Part shown: piece after piece, positions 1 to 8,856 of the stretch
Numbering within the stretch: position 1 is the stretch's first letter
How the letters are laid out: the number at the start of each line of letters is the position of its first letter
NCBI GenBank assembly: GCA_023145435.1
Contig: JAGLDS010000002.1
Location: 76,675-140,674, forward strand
DNA from: Clostridiales bacterium
Lineage (GTDB): Bacteria; Bacillota; Clostridia; DUPQ01
Direction: 5' to 3'
Length of the DNA stretch: 64,000 bases
Position numbers and translations under genes: made by a program
Notes under the pieces: generated by a model
Told to the model about the DNA's origin: nothing
What the model saw: the letters and a program-made list of their open reading frames with translations, nothing else
Database searches by the model: none

Positions 1-68
1 CTGAACTTAAGCGGGATAATCGTTCTTCCTTTTTCATCCACTCGGTGGAGGTATTCTCCAAAAAACAT
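1..68 (-). CDS. mraZ: MraZ transcriptional regulator, 5' end only
   Basis: The minus strand encodes the first 22 residues of MraZ, beginning MFFGEYLHRVDEKGR; the rest lies outside the window. The FGEY, D-KGR and IPLKF positions match the AbrB-like N-terminal half of MraZ. MraZ is the DNA-binding first gene of the division and cell-wall (dcw) cluster and represses its own operon. The start is the ATG whose complement is at 66-68. The short AGTAGGG just upstream is a plausible but weak ribosome binding site. The promoter and MraZ-type boxes at 129-183 support the call. Confidence 0.88.
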   Translation of the reverse strand, partial: MFFGEYLHRVDEKGRTIIPLKF

Positions 69-128
69 ATGCCCTACTTTTCATTTGTGGGAATTGACCG
101 TAAATTTTGGGAATAACTTACTATTAAT

Positions 129-183
129 CCCCACTTAGTCACCACTTGATTATATTTTAGCACCACTTTTGAGTAGTTGTCAA
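129..183 (-). promoter_or_regulatory. mraZ promoter with three MraZ-box-like repeats
   Basis: On the minus strand, TTGACA (178-183) and TAAAAT (154-159) are 18 bp apart, a good vegetative promoter for mraZ. Three direct repeats of AAGTGG(T/G)G lie at 161-168, 140-147 and 129-136, so one falls between the -35 and -10 and two lie downstream. Known MraZ sites are tandem TGGGN or AAGTGG-type boxes in the mraZ promoter. Here the spacings are 21 and 11 bp, roughly two turns and one turn of helix. Autoregulation by MraZ is the natural inference. Confidence 0.72.
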
Positions 184-193
184 GGAAATTACA

Positions 194-220
194 TAAAAAA
201 ATAACCACTATTAGGTTATT
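194..220 (-). terminator. Rho-independent terminator after rodA
   Basis: On the minus strand a perfect 7-bp stem, AATAACC with GGTTATT (200-206 and 214-220) and a 7-nt loop, is followed directly by a run of T. It lies 33 bases after the rodA stop codon and separates that operon from the mraZ promoter. Confidence 0.85.
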
Positions 221-252
221 ATAAAAATATTTTTTAAGTTTTAAGTAAATAT

Positions 253-1365
253 CTATGTTATCGATTGTTTCTTTCGTATTGAAACAGATAATACAAGTCC
301 TATTAGTGCAAAGTTAATAATCATAGCTGTCCCTCCTCCACTAACAAAAGGTAATGGAATACCAGTTACTGGTAATAAACCAAGATTCATTCCCACATTT
401 TCAATAAAATGAAACATCATCATACCAGCAATCCCTATGGTCATATATCGTCCATATAGATCATCAGTATTAGCTGATATATATATAATCCTAGCAATAA
501 TTAGAAATAATATGATAATTACTAAACTAGCTCCAATAAATCCAAGTTCTTCTCCAACAACTGAAAAAATAAAGTCAGTATCTTTAATTGGTAAACCACT
601 TTGAGTTTGAGTTCCATTAAATAGACCCATTCCTTTTAATCTACCACTACCAATAGCCATTTTAGCTCTATCAATATGCGATGTGTCAACGTTTTCTGCA
701 TCTGGAGTAAGTATACTAAAAATTCTATCTCGTTGAAATTTCTCTAAGAATAACCAGATAACTGGTAACAAAGCTGCAACAGCACCTGTACCAATTGCAA
801 ACCACTTAAATTTTATTCCATATATAAATAACATAAAAATTAATGACACAGTAAAAACAACTGCAGATCCAAATTCAGGTTGTGATAAAATTAATCCAAT
901 AGGTGCTAGCGCAGTTAGAATAGTAAGTAGAAATATTTTAAGTGAAAATTCTTCTTTTAAATTTGCTAGCAAAGCTGGGATTACCATCACATATGCTACC
1001 TTTGCAACCTCTGTTGGTTGAAAAGTATATCCACCCAAAAGTATCCAACTATTTGAGCCAATACCGTCGACAAGTCGACCATACCCATAAAAAATAACAT
1101 AAATTAGTAAACCTATTGCAACAATAAATATAAAATATCCCCACGGTTTAAAATATGTATAATCAATTAATGATAGTATTAAACAAATAACTGCTCCTAT
1201 AATAATTGAAACTAATTGTGTTTTAACAATTGAACTACCAGTATTCATAGTAGCTGCGGCACTTTTTAGGACAAAAAATCCTATTACAGTTACTACAGCT
1301 ACTAAAAGTAAAAGTATATAGTCAAATCGTTTTATTATATTTATGGTTTTGACTTTATTAAACAA
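253..1365 (-). CDS. rodA: SEDS-family peptidoglycan polymerase RodA
   Basis: A 370-residue polytopic membrane protein with about ten hydrophobic segments and SEDS-family signatures: QPEFGSA in the middle (usually QPDLGT) and MNLGLLPVTGIPLPF with VSGGG near the C-terminus. The NVGM-GLLPVTGIP form is typical of RodA, the glycosyltransferase of the elongation machinery, rather than FtsW. It acts with a class B PBP, which is not in the window. Translation probably starts at TTG, seven bases after AAGGA and one base after the aminotransferase stop, so it is translationally attached to that metabolic operon. FtsW or SpoVE is the alternative name within the family. Confidence 0.88.
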   Translation of the reverse strand: MFNKVKTINIIKRFDYILLLLVAVVTVIGFFVLKSAAATMNTGSSIVKTQLVSIIIGAVICLILSLIDYTYFKPWGYFIFIVAIGLLIYVIFYGYGRLVDGIGSNSWILLGGYTFQPTEVAKVAYVMVIPALLANLKEEFSLKIFLLTILTALAPIGLILSQPEFGSAVVFTVSLIFMLFIYGIKFKWFAIGTGAVAALLPVIWLFLEKFQRDRIFSILTPDAENVDTSHIDRAKMAIGSGRLKGMGLFNGTQTQSGLPIKDTDFIFSVVGEELGFIGASLVIIILFLIIARIIYISANTDDLYGRYMTIGIAGMMMFHFIENVGMNLGLLPVTGIPLPFVSGGGTAMIINFALIGLVLSVSIRKKQSIT

Positions 1366-1366
1366 A

Positions 1367-2773
1367 TTATTTCCTTAATTCAATCGCTTCTTTTACTGCC
1401 TCTTCTAGCACTAATAAACCTTCTGTCAATGCATCTTCACTTATAACCAATGGTGGTGTTACTTTAATAGTTGAACCAGCTCCTACAGGTGCAAAGAATA
1501 ATAACCCTTTTTCAATTGATAATCTAACAATATCATGTGCTAAATCAGGATCTATTTCTTTACTATTCTTTTTAGTGAAAACCATAGCCCATACTAGTCC
1601 AGAACCTTTAACATTTCCAATATACTCAGAATATTTTTCTTTTAATACATTTAAGTTCGCTTCACATAGTTTTCCAAGAGTAGCTGATTTTTCTATAAGC
1701 TTATTATCCATCATAAAATCAATATTTGCCAGTGCAGCTGCACAGCACACAGGATTTCCTGTATGAGTACTAGTCATTTTATTAGGTCCATATAAATCCA
1801 TTATATCTGCTCGACCTATTACGGCTGATAATGGAAGTGAACTAGATATACCTTTACCTAAACATACAACATCAGCATTTACATCATAATGTTGAAATGA
1901 ATATAGTTTTCCAGAGCGGCCAAACCCTGCTTGTACTTCATCAAAGACTAATAAAATATCATTATCATCACAAAATTTACGTAATCGTTTAACAAATCCA
2001 ACAGGCATTAATTGTGCCCAACCACCTTGGAAGGTTTCTGGCATAAATGCTGCAATCTGATCAGGAGTAATTTCTTGTTCTTCTAGATAAGTCATCCAAG
2101 TATTAAAACAGTTTTCATCAGAATAATCATCTCTAGATTCATCTGCCCACTCATATTTATATGCATTTGGGAATGGAACTTGATTCATATCTTTATCTAT
2201 ATTAACAATCCATTCTTTAGCAGCTTCTGAGCCACCTGCCATTTGCGAACCCATGGTTCTACCATGAAAATCATCAATAAATGTAATAATCTTAATTTTT
2301 TTTCTTCCACCTACTTTTTGGCCATATGTTCTAGAAAGTTTAATCGCACATTCACAAGCCTCACTACCAGTAGTTAGTAAGAAAGCTTTTTCTAGTGGTT
2401 CTGGCGAAATATCTATTATTTTTTTTACCAAAGTAGAACGTATTTCTGTTGGAAAACAATAATTATGCATTAAGTCTTGATTGACCATATCAATAATAGC
2501 TTTCTTTATATTCTCATTACCATGTCCTGAATTGGTAACTAATACTCCTGAACTAAAATCAATCCATTTATTACCATATTTATCATAAACTTTATCACCT
2601 TTTGCATGATCCCAAACAACTAGTGGTTGTCCTGTCATTGATTTTGGTTCATATTGTCTTAATTGTTTAACCACTTCTAAACTTTCAGGTACAGGAATTT
2701 CAGTACAGATAGTTCTGTGTTTGGTTGATACTTTTGGAACCTTTCTCGGTTGTAATAAAAAACTTTTTGCCAT
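1367..2773 (-). CDS. Class III PLP-dependent aminotransferase
   Basis: A 468-residue fold-type I class III aminotransferase (GABA/ornithine/diaminobutyrate transaminase superfamily). The sequence shows the TTGSEA phosphate-binding segment near residue 135, DDFHGRT near 168, DEVQAGFGRSG near 278 and the expected PLP lysine K307 in CLGKGISSS. The length and the N-terminal extension fit the 4-aminobutyrate type better than ArgD, but the amino donor and acceptor cannot be read from the sequence. It sits 11 bases after an AEC transporter gene and shares its LacI-controlled operon, suggesting action on a product of the Gfo/Idh/MocA dehydrogenase or on an imported substrate. AAGGAG precedes the ATG. 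Confidence 0.85.
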   Translation of the reverse strand: MAKSFLLQPRKVPKVSTKHRTICTEIPVPESLEVVKQLRQYEPKSMTGQPLVVWDHAKGDKVYDKYGNKWIDFSSGVLVTNSGHGNENIKKAIIDMVNQDLMHNYCFPTEIRSTLVKKIIDISPEPLEKAFLLTTGSEACECAIKLSRTYGQKVGGRKKIKIITFIDDFHGRTMGSQMAGGSEAAKEWIVNIDKDMNQVPFPNAYKYEWADESRDDYSDENCFNTWMTYLEEQEITPDQIAAFMPETFQGGWAQLMPVGFVKRLRKFCDDNDILLVFDEVQAGFGRSGKLYSFQHYDVNADVVCLGKGISSSLPLSAVIGRADIMDLYGPNKMTSTHTGNPVCCAAALANIDFMMDNKLIEKSATLGKLCEANLNVLKEKYSEYIGNVKGSGLVWAMVFTKKNSKEIDPDLAHDIVRLSIEKGLLFFAPVGAGSTIKVTPPLVISEDALTEGLLVLEEAVKEAIELRK

Positions 2774-2784
2774 GATTTATCTCC

Positions 2785-3723
2785 TTATAAATTAAATAAT
2801 ATATTAATTAGTGGCATTGTCGCAATAGACAATATGGTTGATAACCCAATAAACGATGCCATTAATTTTTCATCTGCACCCATTTCGCGTGCAAATACAT
2901 AACTTGATATTGCAACTGGAGTAGATAATAATGTTACTCCAATACTTAAATCAAGTCCTTGTAACCCAAATACCCAAATACCTAAAAAATAGGCAATCAC
3001 AGGTACAACTAGTAACCTTATTAAACTTAAACCTGTAACCATAAACAAGTTTTCACGTAAATACTTAAAAGTAATTGAACCACCAATTAAAATCAGTGCC
3101 ATAGGTAGTGCAATTCGTCCTGACATTTCAAATACACTATCAACTGCAATTATATCCAGTATTCCAATGTCGAGTAACGAAACTAATATACCAGCTCCAA
3201 TTGCAATTAGGAAAGGATTTTTTAACACATTGATAATTGTTTTTTTTATTTTTTGGGTTATATCAATAGTATTATTGTCTTCTCTAAATATTTCTAAACC
3301 AATAATTGCAATAATATTTACAATTGGGATTTCAAATCCATTAACTAACGTAGCTTTTGCTAATGCTAACTCTCCAAAAACATTTTTTGATACATGTAAT
3401 CCAATATATGCTTGGTTATTTCTATAGCAAGCTTGATGAAATGATCCTCTCTTCTTTTTGTCTTTTATGGAATATGCAAAAAACAAACCGATAGCAAATG
3501 TAAGTAATAAAATACTTACATTGTGCATTACAAGAGATAATGAAAAAGCTTTAGAAAAATCATACGAAGCAATGCTACGAAAAGCCATAGCTGGTAAAGC
3601 TATATAAAATAGCAACTTGTTTAAAAAATTCTTTACAGATTCATTTATTAAACCAACTTTTCGTAGTACATAACCTAAGACAATAAAAAACGCCATAGGT
3701 AACATCGCATCAAAAATGCTCAT
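2785..3723 (-). CDS. AEC family transporter (auxin efflux carrier type)
   Basis: A 312-residue integral membrane protein with about ten hydrophobic segments arranged as two five-helix halves, typical of the AEC/BART group (MleP, MdcF and related carriers). Family features include the N-terminal PMAFFIVLGYVLRKVGLI region and the RLLVVPVIAYF segment in the second half. Bacterial members often carry dicarboxylates or other organic anions; the substrate here is unknown. It lies 12 bases after the dehydrogenase gene and just ahead of the aminotransferase, so it is likely the uptake or efflux step of that pathway. AGGAGA precedes the ATG. Confidence 0.82.
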   Translation of the reverse strand: MSIFDAMLPMAFFIVLGYVLRKVGLINESVKNFLNKLLFYIALPAMAFRSIASYDFSKAFSLSLVMHNVSILLLTFAIGLFFAYSIKDKKKRGSFHQACYRNNQAYIGLHVSKNVFGELALAKATLVNGFEIPIVNIIAIIGLEIFREDNNTIDITQKIKKTIINVLKNPFLIAIGAGILVSLLDIGILDIIAVDSVFEMSGRIALPMALILIGGSITFKYLRENLFMVTGLSLIRLLVVPVIAYFLGIWVFGLQGLDLSIGVTLLSTPVAISSYVFAREMGADEKLMASFIGLSTILSIATMPLINILFNL

Positions 3724-3735
3724 GATTACTTTCTC

Positions 3736-4923
3736 CTATTCAAATGAAATAGCCATTTCATCTGTAAATGTAACAAATTTTCCACCAGCGTCTGCACTCA
3801 TTCTAACAGCGTTATTAATTGCAACACCAATTAATGCTTGCTTTGGTAGCGCTCTAGTGTCTTCCATTGAGGCTATTAATGCTTTACGCTCTTCTAATGT
3901 GTTTGTGGTAGTAACTATAGTTCTAACATCGTTAATCCCCTGTACTATTGAATCATAACCATATCCAACACACTCTTCTTCTCCTGGAAAATCAAAACTA
4001 TCATACTTTTTAAAGAAATTAGGATTAAACTCATCAAATCCTTCCTCTTCAGTTGCAAAATGAGTATTTCTATCTTTATGGTCTGCCCAATACTCCCCCA
4101 TTGTTCCTAACATCATCATTCCTTGATTTGTCATAGCAGAGTTGTTTTCAGAATTAACCCATGATGTCTGTACAAATTGTACTGATCCATCTTCCCATTC
4201 AATTGTGGCTTGAACAGCATCATATGCGTTTTTACCTTGGGTTGGTAAGTATTTTTTTTGACCAAACGCTACTAATCTTTTTGGTTTTAAACCAGTTATG
4301 AAATAATATGCATCAGCATAATGTACACCTATATATTCAAATGGAGAACTTTTTTCGCACCAATCTTTAAATACATCAAGAGCCATATATTTAGGTTCTT
4401 CAATCCAAGCATGTCCATGGAGCATCTCTCCTAGTAAACCTTTTTTGAATTTGTGTCTACAAGCTCTTATTGATCTATCATGTCTTTTATGATAATCAGT
4501 TAATACATAAACACCTTTTTCATCTGCCATTTTTATTATTTCATTAGCTTCTTCTACTTTTAAGCATAATGGTTTTTCAACAATTACATGTTTTCCAGCT
4601 TCAATAGCAGCTTTAATTACTGGTGTGTGAAAATGATCAGGTGTAGCTACAATAACAACACCATTTTCAGGCAAATCAGCTATTGCTTGTTTATACATAT
4701 CAGGGTACATTTTAGTAGTCCCTTGCGTTTTAGGATTTGGATATCCTGTGAAGGATGGAAACATCCCCTGTAGTTTTTCAATAATATCTCCTGTTAACGA
4801 TGAAATAGAAATATTGCCTACACGACCATATTTTTGTTCTTGAAATACTGTTGGTAGAATAACTTCTTGTGAAATCATACCTCCGCCCACAACTAATACA
4901 TCAACTTTGTTCTTTGCATCCAT
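3736..4923 (-). CDS. Gfo/Idh/MocA family NAD(P)-dependent oxidoreductase
   Basis: A 395-residue protein with an N-terminal Rossmann fold (VLVVGGGMIS, then VVIVATPDHFH) and the family's VIVEKPLCL segment near residue 115, whose Glu-Lys-Pro is the hallmark with the catalytic lysine. The C-terminal alpha/beta domain carries HYADAYYFITG. Members oxidise or reduce sugars, inositols and related hydroxy compounds with NAD(P). The second gene of the operon, it follows the LacI-type regulator by 12 bases with a strong GAGGAG site. Next to an aminotransferase and a carrier, it may act on a sugar or cyclitol whose keto form is aminated; this is inference from context. Confidence 0.85.
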   Translation of the reverse strand: MDAKNKVDVLVVGGGMISQEVILPTVFQEQKYGRVGNISISSLTGDIIEKLQGMFPSFTGYPNPKTQGTTKMYPDMYKQAIADLPENGVVIVATPDHFHTPVIKAAIEAGKHVIVEKPLCLKVEEANEIIKMADEKGVYVLTDYHKRHDRSIRACRHKFKKGLLGEMLHGHAWIEEPKYMALDVFKDWCEKSSPFEYIGVHYADAYYFITGLKPKRLVAFGQKKYLPTQGKNAYDAVQATIEWEDGSVQFVQTSWVNSENNSAMTNQGMMMLGTMGEYWADHKDRNTHFATEEEGFDEFNPNFFKKYDSFDFPGEEECVGYGYDSIVQGINDVRTIVTTTNTLEERKALIASMEDTRALPKQALIGVAINNAVRMSADAGGKFVTFTDEMAISFE

Positions 4924-4935
4924 TTTAATCTCTCC

Positions 4936-5940
4936 TCATATTTTTTTAGTTGAAGCCCTTATTATTAATTCAGGCTCTAATAAAATCTTTTTTGATTCTT
5001 TTCCTTCTAATATATCAAATAGCATTGATACAGCAAGCTCCCCTGTTTTTTGTGATGGTTGGCTAATAGTAGTTAAAGCAGGATTCATCATTTTTGATAT
5101 TTTAATATCATCAAATCCCACAATTGAAATATCTTCTGGAATTTTAACTTTATTTTGAGTTAAATATTGCATAACACCATAAGCGACCATATCATTAACT
5201 GCAAGTATTGCTGTTGGTAAATCATCTTCTAACAAAAGTTTTGCTCCTAGAAGTGCACCATTTTCATATTCATTTTCTTCGTTAATTTCCACAACTTTAT
5301 TGTATGTAACATTATTATCCTTTAAACATTTTATATATCCTTTTAAAATGTCTTTTCTGCTTTTTCTTACTAAAGGGGAAGTTAAAAATGCAATTTTTTT
5401 ATGACCTAATTTAAGTAAATGTGAAATTGCCATATAAGCACCTTTTTCATAATTAAATAATACTTGTCCCACTTTATCTAAGCTTATTTCGTCTTCAAGA
5501 GATACTAATGCAATTCCTTTACTTACAATATCTGAATATAGCAAGAAATCATCTCCGATTGATGAAATTATTAATCCTTTTACTTGTTTCTGTATTAATG
5601 TATTTACATATTGCTTTTGTCGGTTTGCATCTCTTTGAGAATTACAAAGTAAAATATTATACCCTTTTTCATATGCCTTTTTTTCGATCCCGTAAATAAC
5701 AGCAGGATAATATGGATTTAAAATAGTAGGTATAATAACACCAATATCCATACTTTTATTAGTTTTTAACATTCGACCAACAATGTTTGGAGTATATGAA
5801 AGCTGTAAAATAGCATTTTTTATTGATTTTTTAGTTTGCTCTTTAATTGGATAACCATTATTTGAAAGATATCTAGATACAGTTGCAATTGAAACATTTG
5901 CAATTTTTGCTACATCATTAATTGTGGCTTTTTTCCCCAA
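4936..5940 (-). CDS. LacI family transcriptional regulator
   Basis: A 334-residue repressor. The N-terminal helix-turn-helix and hinge (TINDVAKIANVSIATVSRYL) are followed by a periplasmic-binding-protein-like sensor domain (DIGVIIPTILNPYYP, VNDMVAYGVM, DISIVGFDDI). This is the first gene of the operon, so it probably represses itself together with the dehydrogenase, carrier, aminotransferase and perhaps rodA. A perfect 16-bp palindrome at 5955-5970 between promoter and start codon fits a LacI operator. The stop codon is TGA, supporting the standard genetic code. The inducer is unknown, probably a sugar-like effector. Confidence 0.92.
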   Translation of the reverse strand: MGKKATINDVAKIANVSIATVSRYLSNNGYPIKEQTKKSIKNAILQLSYTPNIVGRMLKTNKSMDIGVIIPTILNPYYPAVIYGIEKKAYEKGYNILLCNSQRDANRQKQYVNTLIQKQVKGLIISSIGDDFLLYSDIVSKGIALVSLEDEISLDKVGQVLFNYEKGAYMAISHLLKLGHKKIAFLTSPLVRKSRKDILKGYIKCLKDNNVTYNKVVEINEENEYENGALLGAKLLLEDDLPTAILAVNDMVAYGVMQYLTQNKVKIPEDISIVGFDDIKISKMMNPALTTISQPSQKTGELAVSMLFDILEGKESKKILLEPELIIRASTKKI

Positions 5941-5954
5941 AATTATACTCCTTA

Positions 5955-6007
5955 TAGTAAACGTTTACTAATATTTATAATTATATATTTATTTTTAGAA
6001 AAAGCAA
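5955..6007 (-). promoter_or_regulatory. Promoter and LacI-type operator of the 5940-253 operon
   Basis: On the minus strand TTGCTT (6002-6007) and TATAAT (5980-5985) are separated by 16 bp. About ten bases downstream, over the expected transcription start, is the perfect 16-bp palindrome TAGTAAACGTTTACTA (5955-5970), with the central CG and AAACGTTT core typical of LacI/GalR operators. AAGGAG and the start codon follow. The arrangement predicts negative autoregulation. Confidence 0.83.
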
Positions 6008-6473
6008 CTACTTTATTTGTTTTTTAATAGGAAATTTTAGAATATAAAAGGAAAAAATTCTTTCCTGCTTTTTTTAGCTGCTAGTGTAATTGAAGTACTT
6101 AATACTCCATTATATATTTCGTTATTATAATTTTTTTACTACAAATAGTTTACAAAAGGATTTCGTCACCACCATGACCCTTTGAAGAAATATTAATAAT
6201 TAGTCCTATTCAATATTTTTAGTACCAAAGCATTATATCAGTTGTTTTCATATTTAGATAATTTTTTACAAAAAAAAATAACAAAACCTTGTGTTAAATT
6301 ATTTATTTTCTATGTATTATTGTTCTCCCACTCGCCACATAGACGAGTGGTGAACAACAGCTTAAGGGATATATTTGTATACTAATCAAAGTACATAATG
6401 GAATTATATGGTATATGTCTTTTCATTCATAGTGCCATAGGATACTAATTACTATGACCTTTGTATAATATCG
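6008..6473. other. Gene-free AT-rich stretch with one strong hairpin
   Basis: No ORF with a ribosome binding site or recognisable protein is visible here. The notable element is an imperfect inverted repeat at about 6320-6358, whose GC-rich core CCACTCG / CGAGTGG encloses a 9-base loop and whose outer arms TTGTTC / GAACAA also pair. It has no adjacent T-run on either strand, so it is not a standard terminator. It could be a structured 3' end of the sensor-kinase transcript or a small RNA element. Confidence 0.45.
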
Positions 6474-8198
6474 TTAGTTACTTTCGGACAGAATAGGAAT
6501 TGATACTTTGATATAAAACCCTTCATCTTCTATTGATTTAAAGGTTATTTTCCCATTTAATTCTTGAATTCGTTGTTCCATACCACTTAAGCCGTTTCCT
6601 TTAGTAATTGTTAGTGAACCATTTCCATCATCAAATATATTTAGCGATAATTTATCATCTTTATATTTTATAATTAGGTAAATATTTTCAGCTTCTGCAT
6701 GCTTTAAAGCATTTGTAATAGCCTCTTGACATACTCTATATATAGCATTGTACACATGAACTGGAATCATCTTATAAATCCCCTTCACAGTAATTTCTAC
6801 CTCTAACCCACTATTTTTAACATTATCACCTAATCTAATTAGTTCTTGTCTTAAACGAAGAAGTGACACACTTTCATAAACTTGTTCTTCATCAATAGAT
6901 TTGCTTAATTGACTCATACCTTTTCGTACAATTGTTTTAATATCTTGAATATTATTTAATGTTGTTTCATTATCTTGATTAAAAGTATCAATGCAGTACT
7001 GTAATTTAATATTAGTAACTGTTAAGGTATGACCTAATATATCATGTAGTTCTTTTGCTAATGCATTTCTCTTTTCTAATGAATCAATTGTTTTAATATC
7101 ATTTATATGGTTTTCTAATCGTACTCTAGTTTTTGTTAATTCAATATTTTTCTTTTTTAAATCTTCTTGCATTGTAATATATTCACTAATATCTCTAAAA
7201 ATTAGTATATATCCAGTTATATTACCTTGATAATCATAAGTTGTACTTTCAACTACATTTACATATACCTGATCTTCTTGTTCCTTTTCTAATTTATGAT
7301 TACTCTCAATATAGCTGCCAGGTAACAATTTCTTTAACTCAAGTAATCGCTGAAATGCCATATTACTATCATCTTTAATAGTTCCAGGATAAGCTTTTTT
7401 TAATAAATTGCGAAAGTTTTGATTAGAAGTAATTATTTTCTTTTCTTTATTTAAAATAACTACACCTTCTTGTAGATTGTTTATAGCTTTATCAATCCCA
7501 TATGATTCAATATTAAATAATTTATTTGTGAAAAGATAATATCCTACAAGTATCATACATATACTAGATATAGCTATAAAAAAATCAGCAATTAAATTAT
7601 CAATTAATAAATAGTTAATAGATTTCCCAACTAAAATAAGAAATAGAATTATTAATGAAGCAGTAGTATTATTAATAATAGTTTTTGTTTTACTTTGTCT
7701 TTTAAAAATAAAAATAATCATACCAATAAATATATAAATATCAGCAATAGATGAATTAATATAATAAAACAAATTACCAGTTATAATGCCAACAGATATT
7801 TCACTAAGGAATAACGAATGAATTGGATTACTTAAAATTATCAAAAATGTAAATAAAGGATAAATAGAAAGTAAGATAATTACAATTGGATTTAAAAGCC
7901 TATCAGTCATGTAATAATAGACAAAGCAAATAAATATTACACTGGTTATACTAATAGCTAGATATTTAATAATATTTAAAACATATGTAAAGCTAATAGA
8001 AGAGGCTAAAATCAATAGAATTGTTGCAAATAAGGATACCAGCAAAAGAGAACTTAAACCTACATAAAAATTCCGCATTGTGCTTTCCTTTGCATTCACT
8101 AAAATATAAATCATGAAGAATAATGAAATAAATAATATAATAGTATAAATAATCTCTAACGAGATAATATATGATAGTGACAAAGACGTTAGAATCAT
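6474..8198 (-). CDS. Membrane sensor histidine kinase (HisKA_3 type) with PAS domain
   Basis: A 574-residue NarX/DesK-type kinase. Residues 1-230 hold about eight hydrophobic segments, like the 7TM-type sensor region. A PAS-like domain follows (VVILNKEKKIITSN to ILIFRDISEY), then a short coiled coil, the dimerisation helix with phospho-acceptor H385 in AKELHDILGH, and a HATPase domain with N-box EAITNALKHA and G-box DDGNG / GNGLSGM. All catalytic elements look intact. It lies seven bases after the response regulator gene and shares its upstream architecture with the degenerate kinase at 8857-10182, suggesting duplication within one operon. AGGAGA precedes the ATG. The signal is unknown. Confidence 0.9.
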   Translation of the reverse strand: MILTSLSLSYIISLEIIYTIILFISLFFMIYILVNAKESTMRNFYVGLSSLLLVSLFATILLILASSISFTYVLNIIKYLAISITSVIFICFVYYYMTDRLLNPIVIILLSIYPLFTFLIILSNPIHSLFLSEISVGIITGNLFYYINSSIADIYIFIGMIIFIFKRQSKTKTIINNTTASLIILFLILVGKSINYLLIDNLIADFFIAISSICMILVGYYLFTNKLFNIESYGIDKAINNLQEGVVILNKEKKIITSNQNFRNLLKKAYPGTIKDDSNMAFQRLLELKKLLPGSYIESNHKLEKEQEDQVYVNVVESTTYDYQGNITGYILIFRDISEYITMQEDLKKKNIELTKTRVRLENHINDIKTIDSLEKRNALAKELHDILGHTLTVTNIKLQYCIDTFNQDNETTLNNIQDIKTIVRKGMSQLSKSIDEEQVYESVSLLRLRQELIRLGDNVKNSGLEVEITVKGIYKMIPVHVYNAIYRVCQEAITNALKHAEAENIYLIIKYKDDKLSLNIFDDGNGSLTITKGNGLSGMEQRIQELNGKITFKSIEDEGFYIKVSIPILSESN

Positions 8199-8205
8199 AA
8201 TTCTC

Positions 8206-8844
8206 CTAAATAATATCGTGTTTTAATGCGAATACAACTAGTTGAGTTCTATCTTTTACATCTAATAAATTTATCATCTTAGATACTCTGTTCTTAATTG
8301 TACCCTCAGAATAATTTAATGCTTTAGCAATTTCACGATTTGTTTTCCCCACACTAAGCATTTCTAATACTTTTATGTCTTCAACTGAAAGTTCAACATC
8401 AATTTTTTCGTAATCAGTAAAGCTTTTACCTCCTAATTGAGTCATGAAATGTTCCATTATATTTCGCTGAATTACACATAATCCATTTACAGTAAGCCTA
8501 ATGGCTTCCATCAAATCTTTTGGATTAGTGTTTTTAAGTAAATATCCATCAACTCCCATTGCAAAAGCTTCAAAAATACTTTCATTGTCTTCATATGAAG
8601 TTAAAATAATAATTTTAATACGAGGAAATTCTTTTTTTAATTCTTTAGAAGCTTTAATTCCATCTAATTCTGGCATCTTTACATCCATTAATACAACATC
8701 AGGATATGCAGTTTTACATACTTCAATGGCTTCAATCCCATTTTTGGCTTCACCCACTATTCTGTACTCTTCATTTTGCTCAATAAAAGTTTTTAAGCTT
8801 TCAAGCAATAAAACATGATCATCAACAATAACTATTTTAATCAT
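8206..8844 (-). CDS. NarL/FixJ-type response regulator
   Basis: A 212-residue regulator with an N-terminal receiver domain: acidic pair DD at 8-9, phospho-acceptor D54 in VLMDVKMP, and the T/S and K switch positions in ILTS and LLKN. A C-terminal LuxR-type helix-turn-helix follows (SVGKTNREIAKALNYSEGTIKNRV). It lies between two sensor proteins, seven bases before the complete kinase and 12 after the degenerate one. The complete HisKA_3 kinase is the likely phospho-donor. Targets are not evident; the operon's own promoter is a candidate. AGGAGG precedes the ATG. Confidence 0.93.
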   Translation of the reverse strand: MIKIVIVDDHVLLLESLKTFIEQNEEYRIVGEAKNGIEAIEVCKTAYPDVVLMDVKMPELDGIKASKELKKEFPRIKIIILTSYEDNESIFEAFAMGVDGYLLKNTNPKDLMEAIRLTVNGLCVIQRNIMEHFMTQLGGKSFTDYEKIDVELSVEDIKVLEMLSVGKTNREIAKALNYSEGTIKNRVSKMINLLDVKDRTQLVVFALKHDII

Positions 8845-8856
8845 TTATTCCTCCTA

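Noticed and set aside
4936-5940. Possible TGA-to-Trp recoding as in mollicutes, given the AT-rich genome
   Set aside because: TGA closes the LacI-type regulator at the expected length, and tryptophans throughout the window are encoded by TGG, so the standard code applies.
6150-6206. A short minus-strand reading frame with KGHGGDEILL, recalling the GGDE motif of diguanylate cyclases or the SGxGGDE motif of asparagine synthetases
   Set aside because: It is only about 19 residues between stops, with no flanking similarity, start site or gene context. Chance is the simplest explanation.
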